A stretch of 64,000 bases of DNA. It comes from Lentzea jiangxiensis. GTDB taxonomy: Bacteria; Actinomycetota; Actinomycetes; Mycobacteriales; Pseudonocardiaceae. A model generated the notes under the pieces. That model was not told the DNA's origin and searched no databases. It was given only the letters and a program-made list of their open reading frames with translations. The translations under genes and the position numbers were made by a program. The stretch covers positions 62,001-126,000 of the forward strand of contig NZ_FNIX01000007.1 of the NCBI RefSeq assembly GCF_900104175.1. Reading direction: 5' to 3'. Position 1 is the stretch's first letter; every line of letters begins with the position of its first letter. Below, piece by piece: positions 12,456 to 20,929 of this stretch.

Positions 12456-13682
12456 CGCCGCGTTGCGCAGCTGGCCGTTCGACTCGAGGCTCCACTGCTG
12501 GTTGCCCGCACCCGTGCAGTCCCACAGCTGCGTCACGGAGCCGTTGGCGGTACCGGACGCGTCCAGGCACTTGCCCAGGGCGCGCAGGGTGTTGCCGTTG
12601 CGCGTCCACTGCTGCGCGTTGGTGCCGTTGCAGGTGTAGAGCTGCACCGCGCTGCCGTTGGCGGAGCTCGCCGCGGCCACGTCCACGCACTTGCCGCCGA
12701 AACCGGTGATGGTGCCGCCGGTGGGCTGCTGGGTGCCGCCGCTCGCGGTCTCCCAGATGGCGTTGAGCAGGCTGGTGCTGCCGGTGGTGTCCTGGGAGAG
12801 CTCCCAGTTCATGATGCCGCCCGCGTTGGCCATCGCCCACTGGGTCTTGCGCCGGATCGTCGGCAGGCCGTTGTAGGAGTTGCCGTTGTAGGTGTCGCGG
12901 TGGGCGTTGGCCGGGTCCTGCGCGACGAGGTCGCGGTAGGAGATGTAGGTCGGCCGGCTGTAGAACGGCACGCCGAGGACGGCCTTGCTCGCGGGCAGCC
13001 CCCGGTTCTTCCAGAAGTTGACCGACGCGATCGACCAGTCGTAGTTCGCGTGCGGGCTGCCTCCGTCGTAGGCCATGATGTTCAGCCAGTCGACGACGCC
13101 GAACACCGCGGGCTGCACGCCGTTCGCCGTGCCGCCCTCGGAGATGACGGCCGCGGTCAGCAGCTTGCCCCGGCTGTGCAGCTGGTCGCCGAGCTGGCGC
13201 ATCAGCAGCGTGTAGTTGTCGCCCTCGACGCCCGGATCCGGGTACTCCCAGTCCATGTCGACGCCGTCGAGGTTGTACTGGTTGACGAGGTTGATCAACG
13301 CGTTGACGAACGTCGTGCGGCCGTTGGCGCTGGCCGCGAGGGCCTCGAAGTTGTCGTCGTTGCCGTCGTTCCAGCCGCCGACGGCGATCGAGACCTTGAC
13401 GCCGTTCTGGTGGCCGAGGCTCACCAGCTGCTGCAGCTTGGCGGGGTCCGGCACGCCCTGGAGCGTGCCGTTGGCGTTCGGCAGCACGAACGAGTAGTTG
13501 ATGTGCGTCAGCTTGTTGTAGGGGAGTGTGCTGACGTTGCCGGACCACGACGGCATGTAGCCGACGCTCTTGAACCCGGCGGGGTAGGCGGCCTGCGCGG
13601 CAGGCGCCATGACGGTCAGGGTCGCCGCGGCGGCGGCCAGCGCGAGGCCGGCGGCACCGAGGCGGGAGCGGAGTGAACGCAT
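12348..13682 (-). CDS. Secreted GH18 chitinase with C-terminal ricin-type lectin domain
   Basis: A 444-residue exported enzyme. Residues 1-31 are a Sec signal peptide ending AQAA. The GH18 barrel spans about 35-310, with the catalytic DGVDMDWE at 139-146 and Glu146 as the acid. After a short linker, residues about 325-444 form a beta-trefoil ricin B-like domain with three Q-x-W repeats (QQWT, QQWS, QRWT) for carbohydrate binding. It should hydrolyse chitin outside the cell. A DasR-type site lies 45 bp upstream, linking expression to N-acetylglucosamine metabolism. Confidence 0.95.
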   Translation of the reverse strand: MRSLRSRLGAAGLALAAAAATLTVMAPAAQAAYPAGFKSVGYMPSWSGNVSTLPYNKLTHINYSFVLPNANGTLQGVPDPAKLQQLVSLGHQNGVKVSIAVGGWNDGNDDNFEALAASANGRTTFVNALINLVNQYNLDGVDMDWEYPDPGVEGDNYTLLMRQLGDQLHSRGKLLTAAVISEGGTANGVQPAVFGVVDWLNIMAYDGGSPHANYDWSIASVNFWKNRGLPASKAVLGVPFYSRPTYISYRDLVAQDPANAHRDTYNGNSYNGLPTIRRKTQWAMANAGGIMNWELSQDTTGSTSLLNAIWETASGGTQQPTGGTITGFGGKCVDVAAASSANGSAVQLYTCNGTNAQQWTRNGNTLRALGKCLDASGTANGSVTQLWDCTGAGNQQWSLESNGQLRNAASGRCLDATGNSSADGTRLQLWDCAGTANQRWTINA

Positions 13683-13727
13683 TGCAGGGGTGGCCTTCCA
13701 CTTCGTCGAGCGCCCACCGCGGACGTT

Positions 13728-13743
13728 AGTGGTCTAGACCGGT
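13728..13743. promoter_or_regulatory. DasR-type operator (dre) upstream of chitinase
   Basis: AGTGGTCTAGACCGGT matches the streptomycete dre consensus AGTGGTCTAGACCACT at 14 of 16 positions and contains the core TGGTCTAGACC. Its edge is 45 bp upstream of the chitinase start. DasR is a GntR-family repressor released by phosphorylated amino sugars. No dasR gene is in the window. Confidence 0.8.
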
Positions 13744-13796
13744 TGCGGGAAGATCAACTCGCGACCGGAACTCGTTCCGGTCGGACCTGCGAGACG

Positions 13797-14534
13797 TCAC
13801 CGCAGGTAGGAGGCCCCGTTCACATCCATGATCGTGCCGCTGGCCCAGACCGCGTGCTCGGTGGCGAGCCACGCGACGGCCGCGGCGACCTCCTCGGGTT
13901 CGGCGACGCGCCCGAACGGGCTCTGCGCGCGGATCTCGTCGCCCGCCGGGCTGTCGAGCAGGTCGGTGACCATCTCGGTGCGCACGAACCCCGGTGCGAC
14001 GCCCGCGACCGCGATGCCCTTCGGGGCGAGGGACTGGGCCAGCGACTGGGTCATCGCGTGCAGACCGGCCTTCGCCGCGCCGTACGCCGGGGCCTCCGGT
14101 TCGCCGCGGAAGGCACCCCGGGAGCCGACGTTGATGATCCGGCCACCGGGCGGCATGTGCCGCACGGCGTGCCAGGCGAGGTCGGCCGGTCCGTACAGGT
14201 TGAGCTCGACCGTGCGACGCCAGGCCTGCTGCCACTCCTCGAAGCTCGTGGTGCCGATGGGGTGGTGGAAGTAGATGCCCGCGTTGTTGACCAGGACGTC
14301 GAGACCGCCGAGCTTCTCGACGGTCTCGGCCACGACCTGCCCCGCCTGGTCCGCGCCCAGGTCGCCCTGGACGGTGACGTGGCCGTCTCCGTCCAGCGCT
14401 TCCGCCACCGCCCGCGCCTCGTCCGCGCCGGAGCGGTAGTGGACGGCGACGCGGTGGCCACCGCTCGCGAGGGCGGTGGCGATGGCGGCGCCGATGCCGC
14501 GGGAGGCTCCGGTGACGAGTGCGCGTCGGGTCAT
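13797..14534 (-). CDS. SDR-family oxidoreductase (FabG-like)
   Basis: A 245-residue classical short-chain dehydrogenase with TGASRGIG (8-15), NNAG (83-86), catalytic Ser138, and Tyr151/Lys155 in YGAAK. It is likely an NADPH-dependent ketone/alcohol reductase resembling 3-oxoacyl-ACP reductase. The substrate is unknown. It starts 7 bp after the stop of the upstream kinase gene on the same strand, so the two may be co-transcribed. Confidence 0.9.
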   Translation of the reverse strand: MTRRALVTGASRGIGAAIATALASGGHRVAVHYRSGADEARAVAEALDGDGHVTVQGDLGADQAGQVVAETVEKLGGLDVLVNNAGIYFHHPIGTTSFEEWQQAWRRTVELNLYGPADLAWHAVRHMPPGGRIINVGSRGAFRGEPEAPAYGAAKAGLHAMTQSLAQSLAPKGIAVAGVAPGFVRTEMVTDLLDSPAGDEIRAQSPFGRVAEPEEVAAAVAWLATEHAVWASGTIMDVNGASYLR

Positions 14535-14541
14535 GGGGAGA

Positions 14542-16362
14542 TCATGCCTGAACGTCGATCAGCCACTTTCCGTTCTGCTGCACGAACGTGTACGTGTGCG
14601 TCTCGGTGCTGAAGACGTTCGACCCCTGCATGTACTGCAGCGTCACCGTCACCACGTTGTCGCCCTGGGGGACGAAGTTCGACAGCTGCACCGCGGTGTA
14701 CTGGCTCCAGAAGCCCTGGTAGGCCTGGAAAGACGGTGCCCGGGCGGCCTTCATCCGGTCGGACAGCGACGCGTACCCGGCTTCCAGGTTGCCGGGAACC
14801 AGCGCGTAGTAGGCGGTGATCGCCTCCTGGGCGTTCCTCGGCCCTGCGGGCGGCTGCGGGGGCTGGCTCGGGGTGTTCTGCGGCGGGGGCGTCTGCGATC
14901 CGGCCGATGGCGTCTGGCTGCCCTCCGTCGGCTGCTGCGACTGCGACTGCGGCTGGGTCTCCCCGGTCGTCGGCTGGGCCTGCGTTCCCGTCGGCTGCGG
15001 GCCGCTCGTCGGCGCCTGGGCGTTCTGGCCGCCGTCGCCCTTGGGCCACAACAGGAACGAGCCGACGCCGACCGCGATCACGAGCAGGACGACCGCGATG
15101 GGGACGAGCGGGAACTTGCGGCGGTTCCCGTCCTCGGCGGGAGGCGCGGGCGGTGGCGTCTCGGCAGCCGGGCTGGTCGCGGGTGCGGCGCTCGGCACGG
15201 CGGCCTGGACGACGGTGGGCTTCGGCGCGGGTTCGGGCGCGGGCTGCGGTGCCGCCTGCGGCGCGGGCTCCGGTGCCGGCCGGGGCTCGGGTTCCGGTAC
15301 CGCTTCCGGCTCCGGCTCGGGGGTCGCCTCGGGGGTCGTCTCGGCGGGCTCGGGCTTGGAGGTCGTCAGTCCGGCCGCTTCGCTCGCCGCCGCACCCGCG
15401 ACCAGCCCGGCCGCCGCGGCACCGGCCTCCTGCTTCGCCTTCTGCTCGGGCTGGGCCTCGACCGGCAGCTGCACGGTCGACGGGATGACCACCGTCGCCT
15501 CGGAGGCCTGCGGCGTCTCGTTGACGACCGCGGCCAGCAGGTGGACGGCCTCCTGCATGGTCGGCCGGCGCTCGGGTTCGTTGGCCATCAGCCGGAACAG
15601 CACGGGCGCGAGCAGCGGACCGGCGTTGGCGGGCGGCATGATCGCGCCGCCGGCGACGCGGTGCAGCATCGCGAGGTGGTTGTCCGCGGTGCCGAACGGC
15701 GGGTTGCCCTCGACGGCGTTGTAGAGCGTCGCGCCGAGCGAGAAGACGTCGGAGGCCAGACCCGCGTCCTCGCCGCGGGCGACCTCGGGGGAGAAGAACG
15801 CGGGGGTGCCGACGGTGCCGGTCGCGGTGGCCGTGGCGTCCTCGCCGGTGGCGCGCGAGATGCCGAAGTCCGTGATCTTGACCTCCTGGTCGCCGATCAG
15901 GACGTTGCCGGGCTTCACGTCGCGGTGCTGGATGCCGTGGCGGTGCGCGGCGGCCAGCGCGGCGGCGGTGTAGCAGCCGATGCGGGCCACCTCGCGCGGC
16001 GGCAGGGTGCCCTGCTCGGCGATGACGGCGGCGAGGCTGCGCGACGGCAGGTACTCCATGATCAGCCAGGGGCGTCCGTCGTCCTCCACGACGTCGTAGA
16101 CGCGGATGGCGTTCGGGTGCTCCAGTCGTGCCGCCAGCCGGGCCTCGCGCATCGCCCTGACCTTCGAGCGCTCGACCTTGACGTCGTCGACACCGTCCAG
16201 CGCGAGCAGTTCCTTCGCCGCGACCACGCGCTGGAGTTGCTCGTCATAGGCCTGCCAGACGACTCCCATCGCGCCCTGGCCGATCTTCTTCTTCACCTGG
16301 TAGCGGCTACCGATGAGCCTGCTGCTCTCCTCCACGCGGGTGCTCCCGTCCCCTCTGATCAC
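14542..16362 (-). CDS. Membrane-anchored Ser/Thr protein kinase (PknB-like)
   Basis: A 606-residue protein. The kinase domain (about 20-280) has the glycine loop GQGAMGVVW, Lys50, HRDVKPGN with Asp148, and DFG at 165-167. A long Pro/Glu/Ala-rich linker (about 290-415) follows, then one transmembrane helix (about 417-439) and an outer domain (about 440-606). The outer part begins with a Gln/Thr/Pro-rich stretch and ends in a folded NTF2-like or DUF4878-like module rather than PASTA repeats. The sensed signal is unknown. It is divergent from the RHH-Clp-N gene at 16429. Confidence 0.92.
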   Translation of the reverse strand: MIRGDGSTRVEESSRLIGSRYQVKKKIGQGAMGVVWQAYDEQLQRVVAAKELLALDGVDDVKVERSKVRAMREARLAARLEHPNAIRVYDVVEDDGRPWLIMEYLPSRSLAAVIAEQGTLPPREVARIGCYTAAALAAAHRHGIQHRDVKPGNVLIGDQEVKITDFGISRATGEDATATATGTVGTPAFFSPEVARGEDAGLASDVFSLGATLYNAVEGNPPFGTADNHLAMLHRVAGGAIMPPANAGPLLAPVLFRLMANEPERRPTMQEAVHLLAAVVNETPQASEATVVIPSTVQLPVEAQPEQKAKQEAGAAAAGLVAGAAASEAAGLTTSKPEPAETTPEATPEPEPEAVPEPEPRPAPEPAPQAAPQPAPEPAPKPTVVQAAVPSAAPATSPAAETPPPAPPAEDGNRRKFPLVPIAVVLLVIAVGVGSFLLWPKGDGGQNAQAPTSGPQPTGTQAQPTTGETQPQSQSQQPTEGSQTPSAGSQTPPPQNTPSQPPQPPAGPRNAQEAITAYYALVPGNLEAGYASLSDRMKAARAPSFQAYQGFWSQYTAVQLSNFVPQGDNVVTVTLQYMQGSNVFSTETHTYTFVQQNGKWLIDVQA

Positions 16363-16392
16363 TCACAAGTGTGACGGTTGCCGCGTTCGTCG

Positions 16393-16430
16393 TTGACCAT
16401 AACCCCACATGGGGGTATTAATGGGGGTAT
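16393..16430 (+). promoter_or_regulatory. Leaderless promoter with tandem 10-bp repeats
   Basis: TTGACC (16393-16398) and TATTAA (16416-16421) are separated by exactly 17 bp. The expected start is at or next to the ATG at 16429, so the transcript is leaderless. ATGGGGGTAT occurs twice (16409-16418 and 16421-16430), flanking the -10 hexamer, and an opposing ACCCC lies at 16402-16406. This is a plausible autoregulatory site for the ribbon-helix-helix domain of the encoded protein. Confidence 0.65.
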
Positions 16431-17091
16431 GCCAAAGATCAACGTGTACCTCCCTGATGACCTGGCCGAATCCGTGAAGGACATGAACATTCCCGTGTCG
16501 GCGATCTGCCAACGGGCACTCGAAGGCTCGGTCAAGCGGATCACCGCGATCCGCGCACTCACGTTCGAGGATCTCGCAAGCGACAGACCCCCGCAGTTCA
16601 CCGAGCGGGCGTGGAAGGCGCTCGAGAACGCCGCCGGCAGCGCCCAGGGCTCGAAGATCGGTACGGCGCACCTGCTGACCGGCATGGTTTCCGAAGGCGC
16701 GAACCTCGCCCTGGAAGTGCTGCGGGCGCTGGACATCGACCCCGGCTCGCTGTCGTCCGCCCCCGCGAGCACCGGCGACGGGCCGGGGTTCGCCGACGAC
16801 GGGGCGTCCGCGCTGGAGCTCGCGGTCGTCGAGTCGATCGCGTTGGGGCACAACTACGTGGGCTGCGAGCACCTGCTGCTCGGCATCGTCGCCGAACCGG
16901 ACGGCCGGGGCGGCGAGGAGCTGCGGCAGCTGGGCGCGGACATCAAGAGCGCGCGCCGCGCGGTGCAGACGGCGCTCGCGGGCATCGCGCACCTGCAAAA
17001 GCAGCGCAAGGAGGCCCCGGACCCCGCCCAGGTCCTGGAGATGATCATGACCCGGCTGGCCCGGCTGGAGCGGCACGCGGGTATCGGCTGA
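16429..17091 (+). CDS. Ribbon-helix-helix / Clp N-terminal domain fusion protein
   Basis: A 220-residue protein. Residues 1-40 (MPKINVYLPDDLAESVK, then ICQRALEGSVKRI) look like a ribbon-helix-helix DNA-binding unit of CopG/CcdA type. Residues about 45-190 hold two Clp-N repeats as in ClpC/ClpA (TERAWKALENAAGSA, GTAHLLTGMV, then NYVGCEHLLLGIV), without an AAA ATPase. The C terminus is helical (LEMIMTRLARLERH). No toxin gene is adjacent. It may be a transcription factor that uses a Clp adaptor-like domain for protein contacts. The last 47 bp overlap the convergent WYL gene. Confidence 0.8.
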   Translation: MPKINVYLPDDLAESVKDMNIPVSAICQRALEGSVKRITAIRALTFEDLASDRPPQFTERAWKALENAAGSAQGSKIGTAHLLTGMVSEGANLALEVLRALDIDPGSLSSAPASTGDGPGFADDGASALELAVVESIALGHNYVGCEHLLLGIVAEPDGRGGEELRQLGADIKSARRAVQTALAGIAHLQKQRKEAPDPAQVLEMIMTRLARLERHAGIG

Positions 17092-18010
17092 CCAGTTCGG
17101 CGCCGATGCGGGCCAGGTGCTCCTCGACCTCGGGCGACTCGACCGCGATCAGGCCGCCCCAACCCGCGACGTTGCGCGCGATGTCCAGTGGGCGTGGCGC
17201 CGTCAGCTCGACCTTGGTGTGCTCGCCCCGTTCCTCGACGACGGTGCAGTGGCGGCCGTGCTGGTTCCGGAAGATCTCCAGGAACCGCGTGGGCACCAGC
17301 ACGACCGCCGTCGTCTCGGACCGTTTGCGCTCCACGGCCGTCACCACCTCGTCCCAGGCGCCCGCCAGTTCGAAGTCGGCGGGCCGGGACGCGGGCGTGC
17401 CGGTCAGGGAGGCGCCCAGGACCCGGTCGAGCCGGAACGTGCGTTGCCCGTCGTCCGTGCCGGCGACGAGGTACCACGTGCCGTCCTTGTCGACGAGCCC
17501 CCAAGGGTCGACCACGCGGCCTCGGGGTGCCTCGCCCCGCTTGCGGTAGGTCAGCCGGACCCGCACCTGCCGCACCACTGCCTCCTGCAGCACCGCCACC
17601 AGGCCGGGCCGGTCCCTCGTGTCCTCGCCCCACGCCGCCGTGTCCACGACCGTCGCCCCGGCGGCGGCCTGGGCGTCGGCGCGGAAGGTCTGCGGCAACG
17701 CCCGCACGAGCTTGCGCAGAGCTGACCTGATCTCCGGCGCGACGGATGCCGCAGGTCCGGCGACCAGGAACAACGCCCGCGCCTCCGCCGAGGTGAGCCC
17801 GCTGAGGTCCGTGCGGGCGCCTCCGACCAGCGACCAGCCGCCGCCCCGGCCGGGTTGGGGGTACACGGGCACCCCCGCCGCGGACAGCGCCTCCAGGTCG
17901 CGGCGCGCGGTGGCGCGGGAGACCTCCAGCTCCTCGGCGAGTTCGGCGGCGGTCACCCGGCCGCGGGCCTGCATCAGCAGAAGGGTGGCGACGAGACGGT
18001 CTGCGCGCAT
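17045..18010 (-). CDS. WYL-domain transcriptional regulator
   Basis: A 321-residue protein. Residues 1-60 form a winged helix of the HTH_11/DeoR type (VTAAELAEELEVSRATARRDL). Residues about 135-220 form the WYL ligand-binding domain (DPWGLVDKDGTWYLVAG and RTFRLDRV), followed by a WCX-like C-terminal extension. Such proteins bind nucleotides or nucleic acids and act as activators or repressors. It is divergent from the VOC gene at 18102, its likely target. Confidence 0.9.
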   Translation of the reverse strand: MRADRLVATLLLMQARGRVTAAELAEELEVSRATARRDLEALSAAGVPVYPQPGRGGGWSLVGGARTDLSGLTSAEARALFLVAGPAASVAPEIRSALRKLVRALPQTFRADAQAAAGATVVDTAAWGEDTRDRPGLVAVLQEAVVRQVRVRLTYRKRGEAPRGRVVDPWGLVDKDGTWYLVAGTDDGQRTFRLDRVLGASLTGTPASRPADFELAGAWDEVVTAVERKRSETTAVVLVPTRFLEIFRNQHGRHCTVVEERGEHTKVELTAPRPLDIARNVAGWGGLIAVESPEVEEHLARIGAELVSRYPRAAPAGPAGS

Positions 18011-18101
18011 GGCTCCAGATTCCCGCGGAAAGTGCTCAGTGGATGAGCACTTTACGGCCGAAGCTCACAACGAACAGACCGAAAACTTCTGGGAGGCAGT
18101 T

Positions 18102-18515
18102 GTGTTGCGAGGAATGTCGACCGTGTCCTACTTCGCCGACGACGTGGCCGAGGCCCGCGACTGGTACGCGGAGTTCCTCGGGGCCGACGCGTACTTCGAA
18201 CGGAGCACCCCCGACGGCGTTCTGGGCTACGTCGAGTTCCGGATCGGCGACTACCAGGCCGAGCTCGGCATCGTGAACCGGAAGTTCGCGGTGACGCCGT
18301 CGGACGCCCCCGGCGGCCAGGTCCTCTACTGGGCGGTCGACGACCTGGGGGCGACGCTGGAGCGGCTTCGCGAGCTCGGGGCGGAGCCGCACGACGAACC
18401 GCGCGTGCGGGGCGAGGGGTTCGTGACGGCGTCGGTGGTCGACCCGTTCGGCAACGTCCTCGGCGTCATGACCAACGTCCACTACCTGGCCGTCGCGGAA
18501 CAGAACCGCCGCTGA
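18102..18515 (+). CDS. VOC-family (glyoxalase-like) protein
   Basis: A 137-residue vicinal-oxygen-chelate fold protein with the two beta-alpha-beta-beta-beta halves visible (FADDVAEARDWYAEFLG, then DLGATLERLRELG). GTG 18102 is chosen because GGGAGG lies 5 nt upstream; the ATG at 18114 is the alternative. The metal-ligand pattern is not conclusive, so function could range from binding protein to dioxygenase or lyase. It is divergent from the WYL regulator. Confidence 0.82.
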   Translation: MLRGMSTVSYFADDVAEARDWYAEFLGADAYFERSTPDGVLGYVEFRIGDYQAELGIVNRKFAVTPSDAPGGQVLYWAVDDLGATLERLRELGAEPHDEPRVRGEGFVTASVVDPFGNVLGVMTNVHYLAVAEQNRR

Positions 18516-18539
18516 CGCCGCTCCGCATATCCTTCACCG

Positions 18540-19022
18540 GTGACGACTCGGCTCGCCATCACCGGACATCGCGGCCTCTCCAGCGAACTGGAGGAGGAGG
18601 TCGGCCGGATGATCCGCGCCGTCGTCGCGCGCGACGGCGCGGACACCGCCGTGGTGGGTGTGTCGTGCCTGGCCGACGGCGCGGACGCGGTGTTCGCGCA
18701 GGCCGTGCTGGACGCCGGCGGTGAGCTCGTCGCCGTGCTGCCGGCCGCGCGCTACCGCGAGGTGCTGCCGGAGGGGTACCGGCCCGTGTACGACGGCCTG
18801 CTCGCCCGTGCGGGCCGGGTGGTCCAGCTCCCGCACGTCACGCCGGACCCGGAGGCCTACAGGGAGGCGGGCCGGCGGATGGTCGACGAGTCCGACTCGC
18901 TGCTCGCGGTGTGGGACGGCCGGCCGGGACGCGGCCCCGGCGGCACGGCCGACGTGGTGGCCTACGCGCGGTCGCGGGGTGTGCCGGTCACGGTTCTGTG
19001 GCCGCAGGGCGCCGTTCGCTGA
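18540..19022 (+). CDS. Small Rossmann-fold protein, SLOG-superfamily-like
   Basis: A 160-residue protein that begins RLAITGHRGL and continues with VGVSCLADGADAVFAQAVLDAGG, a pattern like the nucleotide-binding loop of SLOG (Smf/DprA-LOG-like) domains. The C-terminal half has MVDESDSLLAVWDG and a GGTADVVAYARSRGVPV motif, also typical. These domains bind or process nucleotides and recur in nucleotide-second-messenger and defence settings, but no partner effector is fused or adjacent here. Start GTG 18540. Function unproven. Confidence 0.65.
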   Translation: MTTRLAITGHRGLSSELEEEVGRMIRAVVARDGADTAVVGVSCLADGADAVFAQAVLDAGGELVAVLPAARYREVLPEGYRPVYDGLLARAGRVVQLPHVTPDPEAYREAGRRMVDESDSLLAVWDGRPGRGPGGTADVVAYARSRGVPVTVLWPQGAVR

Positions 19023-19058
19023 ACCTCGTGCCCGGCAGCACCCTCGGCGGGTGGCCGG

Positions 19059-20045
19059 TCAGGACAGCTTGGCGACGAGCTCCGCGCGGCTGCGGACGCC
19101 GAACTTCGCGAACAGGGACTTGAGGTGGTCCTGCACGGTGTACGGCGAGATGGTGAGGTGTGCCGCGATCCCCGACGTCGGCTGCCCGGCCAGCACCTCG
19201 TGGCAGACGTCCTGCTCGCGGCTGGTCACGCCGTGCGCCTTGAGCAGCAGCCCCAGCAGGTCCGCGCCGGACGCCCGGCTGATCGTCACGGCCGCGTCGA
19301 AGTCGTCGTCGCCCACGAGCCTGCTCGCCTCCAGCAGGATCCAGCCGCCGTGGGCGTCGCGGACCCGCGCCTTGAACGTGCCCGAGCGCGCTCCCGCGGC
19401 CGCCGCCCGCAGCATCACCGCGAACCGGCCCGGCGCGACCTCCTCCAGTTCGTCGTGCCACTGCGCCGTGGAGGCGGTCGACGCGCGGATCGTCCCGTCG
19501 CCGGTGACGACGACGATGGCGGGCGTTCCCGTCCGCCGGGCCGCCGTCCGTGCCGCGACTCGGGTGGCGGCGCCGAGAGCGGGAGCCACGGAGGCCATGA
19601 ACTCCAGTTCGCGCTCGCTGAAGTCGCCGGCGCGCACCATTCCCGCGCCGCCCCAGCACGTCTCGTCGGCGCGGAACAACGCCCGCAGTTCGTGCCGCAG
19701 TCCCAAAGGCCGCCACACCTCGTTGAGCCGGGTCGACCGCTTGTCCTCGAGCCGCGCCACCGTGTCGCCGCGTTGCGCCAGTGCCGCGAACGTGTGCGGT
19801 TCGCCGGGCGTGTACTCGCACGTCGCGAGAACGGGTTCGTACTGCCGCGGGATGCGGTTGGGACCGCTCATCATGGTGCTGAACGCTCCGGAGTCCGGGT
19901 CCATCGACGCCCAGCAGGTGAGCTCGCACGGGACGATGCGGTCCACCAGCGCGATGGCCGCCGCGTGCAGTTCCGCGACGTCGAGCCCCGCGCTCGCCAG
20001 CGCTGTGACGTCACGTCGCACGCCCTGCGCCCGACCCTCCCACAT
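19059..20045 (-). CDS. LuxR-type transcriptional regulator with GAF-like sensor
   Basis: A 328-residue protein. Residues about 10-160 resemble a GAF-type sensor and about 165-255 a second small sensor-like unit. Residues about 262-328 form the LuxR helix-turn-helix (VTSREQDVCHEVLAG, then SPYTVQDHLKSLFAKFGV). It is divergent from the cupin-DUF1304-phosphatase operon and probably controls it. The inducer is unknown. Confidence 0.88.
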   Translation of the reverse strand: MWEGRAQGVRRDVTALASAGLDVAELHAAAIALVDRIVPCELTCWASMDPDSGAFSTMMSGPNRIPRQYEPVLATCEYTPGEPHTFAALAQRGDTVARLEDKRSTRLNEVWRPLGLRHELRALFRADETCWGGAGMVRAGDFSERELEFMASVAPALGAATRVAARTAARRTGTPAIVVVTGDGTIRASTASTAQWHDELEEVAPGRFAVMLRAAAAGARSGTFKARVRDAHGGWILLEASRLVGDDDFDAAVTISRASGADLLGLLLKAHGVTSREQDVCHEVLAGQPTSGIAAHLTISPYTVQDHLKSLFAKFGVRSRAELVAKLS

Positions 20046-20081
20046 GCTTCGCAGTATGCGCCCGGGGCGGCCCGTCCGGGG

Positions 20082-20099
20082 ATCCCAGTTTTCCGGGAT
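20082..20099. promoter_or_regulatory. Dyad between LuxR regulator and cupin operon
   Basis: ATCCC (20082-20086) and GGGAT (20095-20099) form an inverted repeat with an 8-nt spacer, 36 bp before the cupin start. It could be the LuxR-type operator. Confidence 0.4.
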
Positions 20100-20134
20100 A
20101 CAGCCCCTCCCGCCGCGAGCGGACTCTTGCGGGC

Positions 20135-20524
20135 ATGACGACCACAGCCGGCGAGGGCGAAGAGCTGTCCGTGCCCGACGCGAAGATCACCGTCCGCATC
20201 TCCGGCAAGGACACCGGGGGTGCCTGCGAACTGTTCGAGGTGGACGCACCGCGCGACGAGGCCGCGCCACCGCACCGGACCCCGTGGCCGAAGGTGTACT
20301 ACGTGCTGCACGGGCGCATGACCGTGTTCCTCGAGGGAGAGCTGCACGACCTGTCACCCGGTGACGCCATCGCCATCCCGCCCGACGCCCTGCACACCTT
20401 CACCGTGCACACGCCGTCGGTGCAGTTCCTGGCGTTCGCCGTGGGGGAGCGGATGGGCGCGTTCTTCCGCGACCTGTCGTCGAACGGCCTCGATGCGCTG
20501 CCCCGGCACGGGGTGTCGCAGTGA
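20135..20524 (+). CDS. Cupin-domain protein
   Basis: A 129-residue single-cupin barrel. Motif 1 is degenerate (around YVLHGRMTVFLEGE) and motif 2 includes PGDAIAIPPDALHTF. Metal ligands seem reduced, so it may bind a small molecule rather than catalyse. It is the first gene of a three-gene operon; the DUF1304 gene starts within its last codon (GTGA overlap). Confidence 0.85.
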   Translation: MTTTAGEGEELSVPDAKITVRISGKDTGGACELFEVDAPRDEAAPPHRTPWPKVYYVLHGRMTVFLEGELHDLSPGDAIAIPPDALHTFTVHTPSVQFLAFAVGERMGAFFRDLSSNGLDALPRHGVSQ

Positions 20525-20910
20525 GCGTCGTCGCCCAAGTCGCCGCCGGAATCGCCGCCCTGGTCCACGTGGTCGTGTGGGTCTGCGAGGCGTTCCTGAT
20601 CGGGCGGGTGCACCGGTCGATGTTCGGCCAGCCCGCCTCGGACGTGCCGGCGATCCGGCTGTGGGCGTTCGGGGTGGGGTTCTACAACCTGTTCCTGGCC
20701 GGCGGTCTGGTCGTGGGGCTTTTCGCGTTGCACAGCGGGCAGGAGCTCGTCGGTCGTACGCTGGTCTTCTACGTGTCGTGGTTCATGCTGCTGGGCAGCG
20801 TGGTGCTGGCCGTGGCCGACCAGCTGCAGCTGAGCCGTCCCCGCAACCAGGCGTGGGGAGGCGTTGCGGCCGAAGGGGTTCCGCCGCTGGTGGTGCTGGT
20901 CTTCGCTTGA
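20521..20910 (+). CDS. DUF1304 membrane protein
   Basis: A 129-residue polytopic protein with four hydrophobic helices. WVCEAFLIGRVHRSMFG and NLFLAGGLVVGLF match DUF1304, whose function is unknown. It overlaps the cupin gene by 4 bp, so translation is coupled. Confidence 0.85.
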   Translation: MSVVAQVAAGIAALVHVVVWVCEAFLIGRVHRSMFGQPASDVPAIRLWAFGVGFYNLFLAGGLVVGLFALHSGQELVGRTLVFYVSWFMLLGSVVLAVADQLQLSRPRNQAWGGVAAEGVPPLVVLVFA

Positions 20911-20929
20911 CAGACCTCTGGGGAGTGGT

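Noticed and set aside
16429..17091. Toxin-antitoxin module from the ribbon-helix-helix N terminus
   Set aside because: No toxin gene is adjacent; the rest of the protein is Clp-N.
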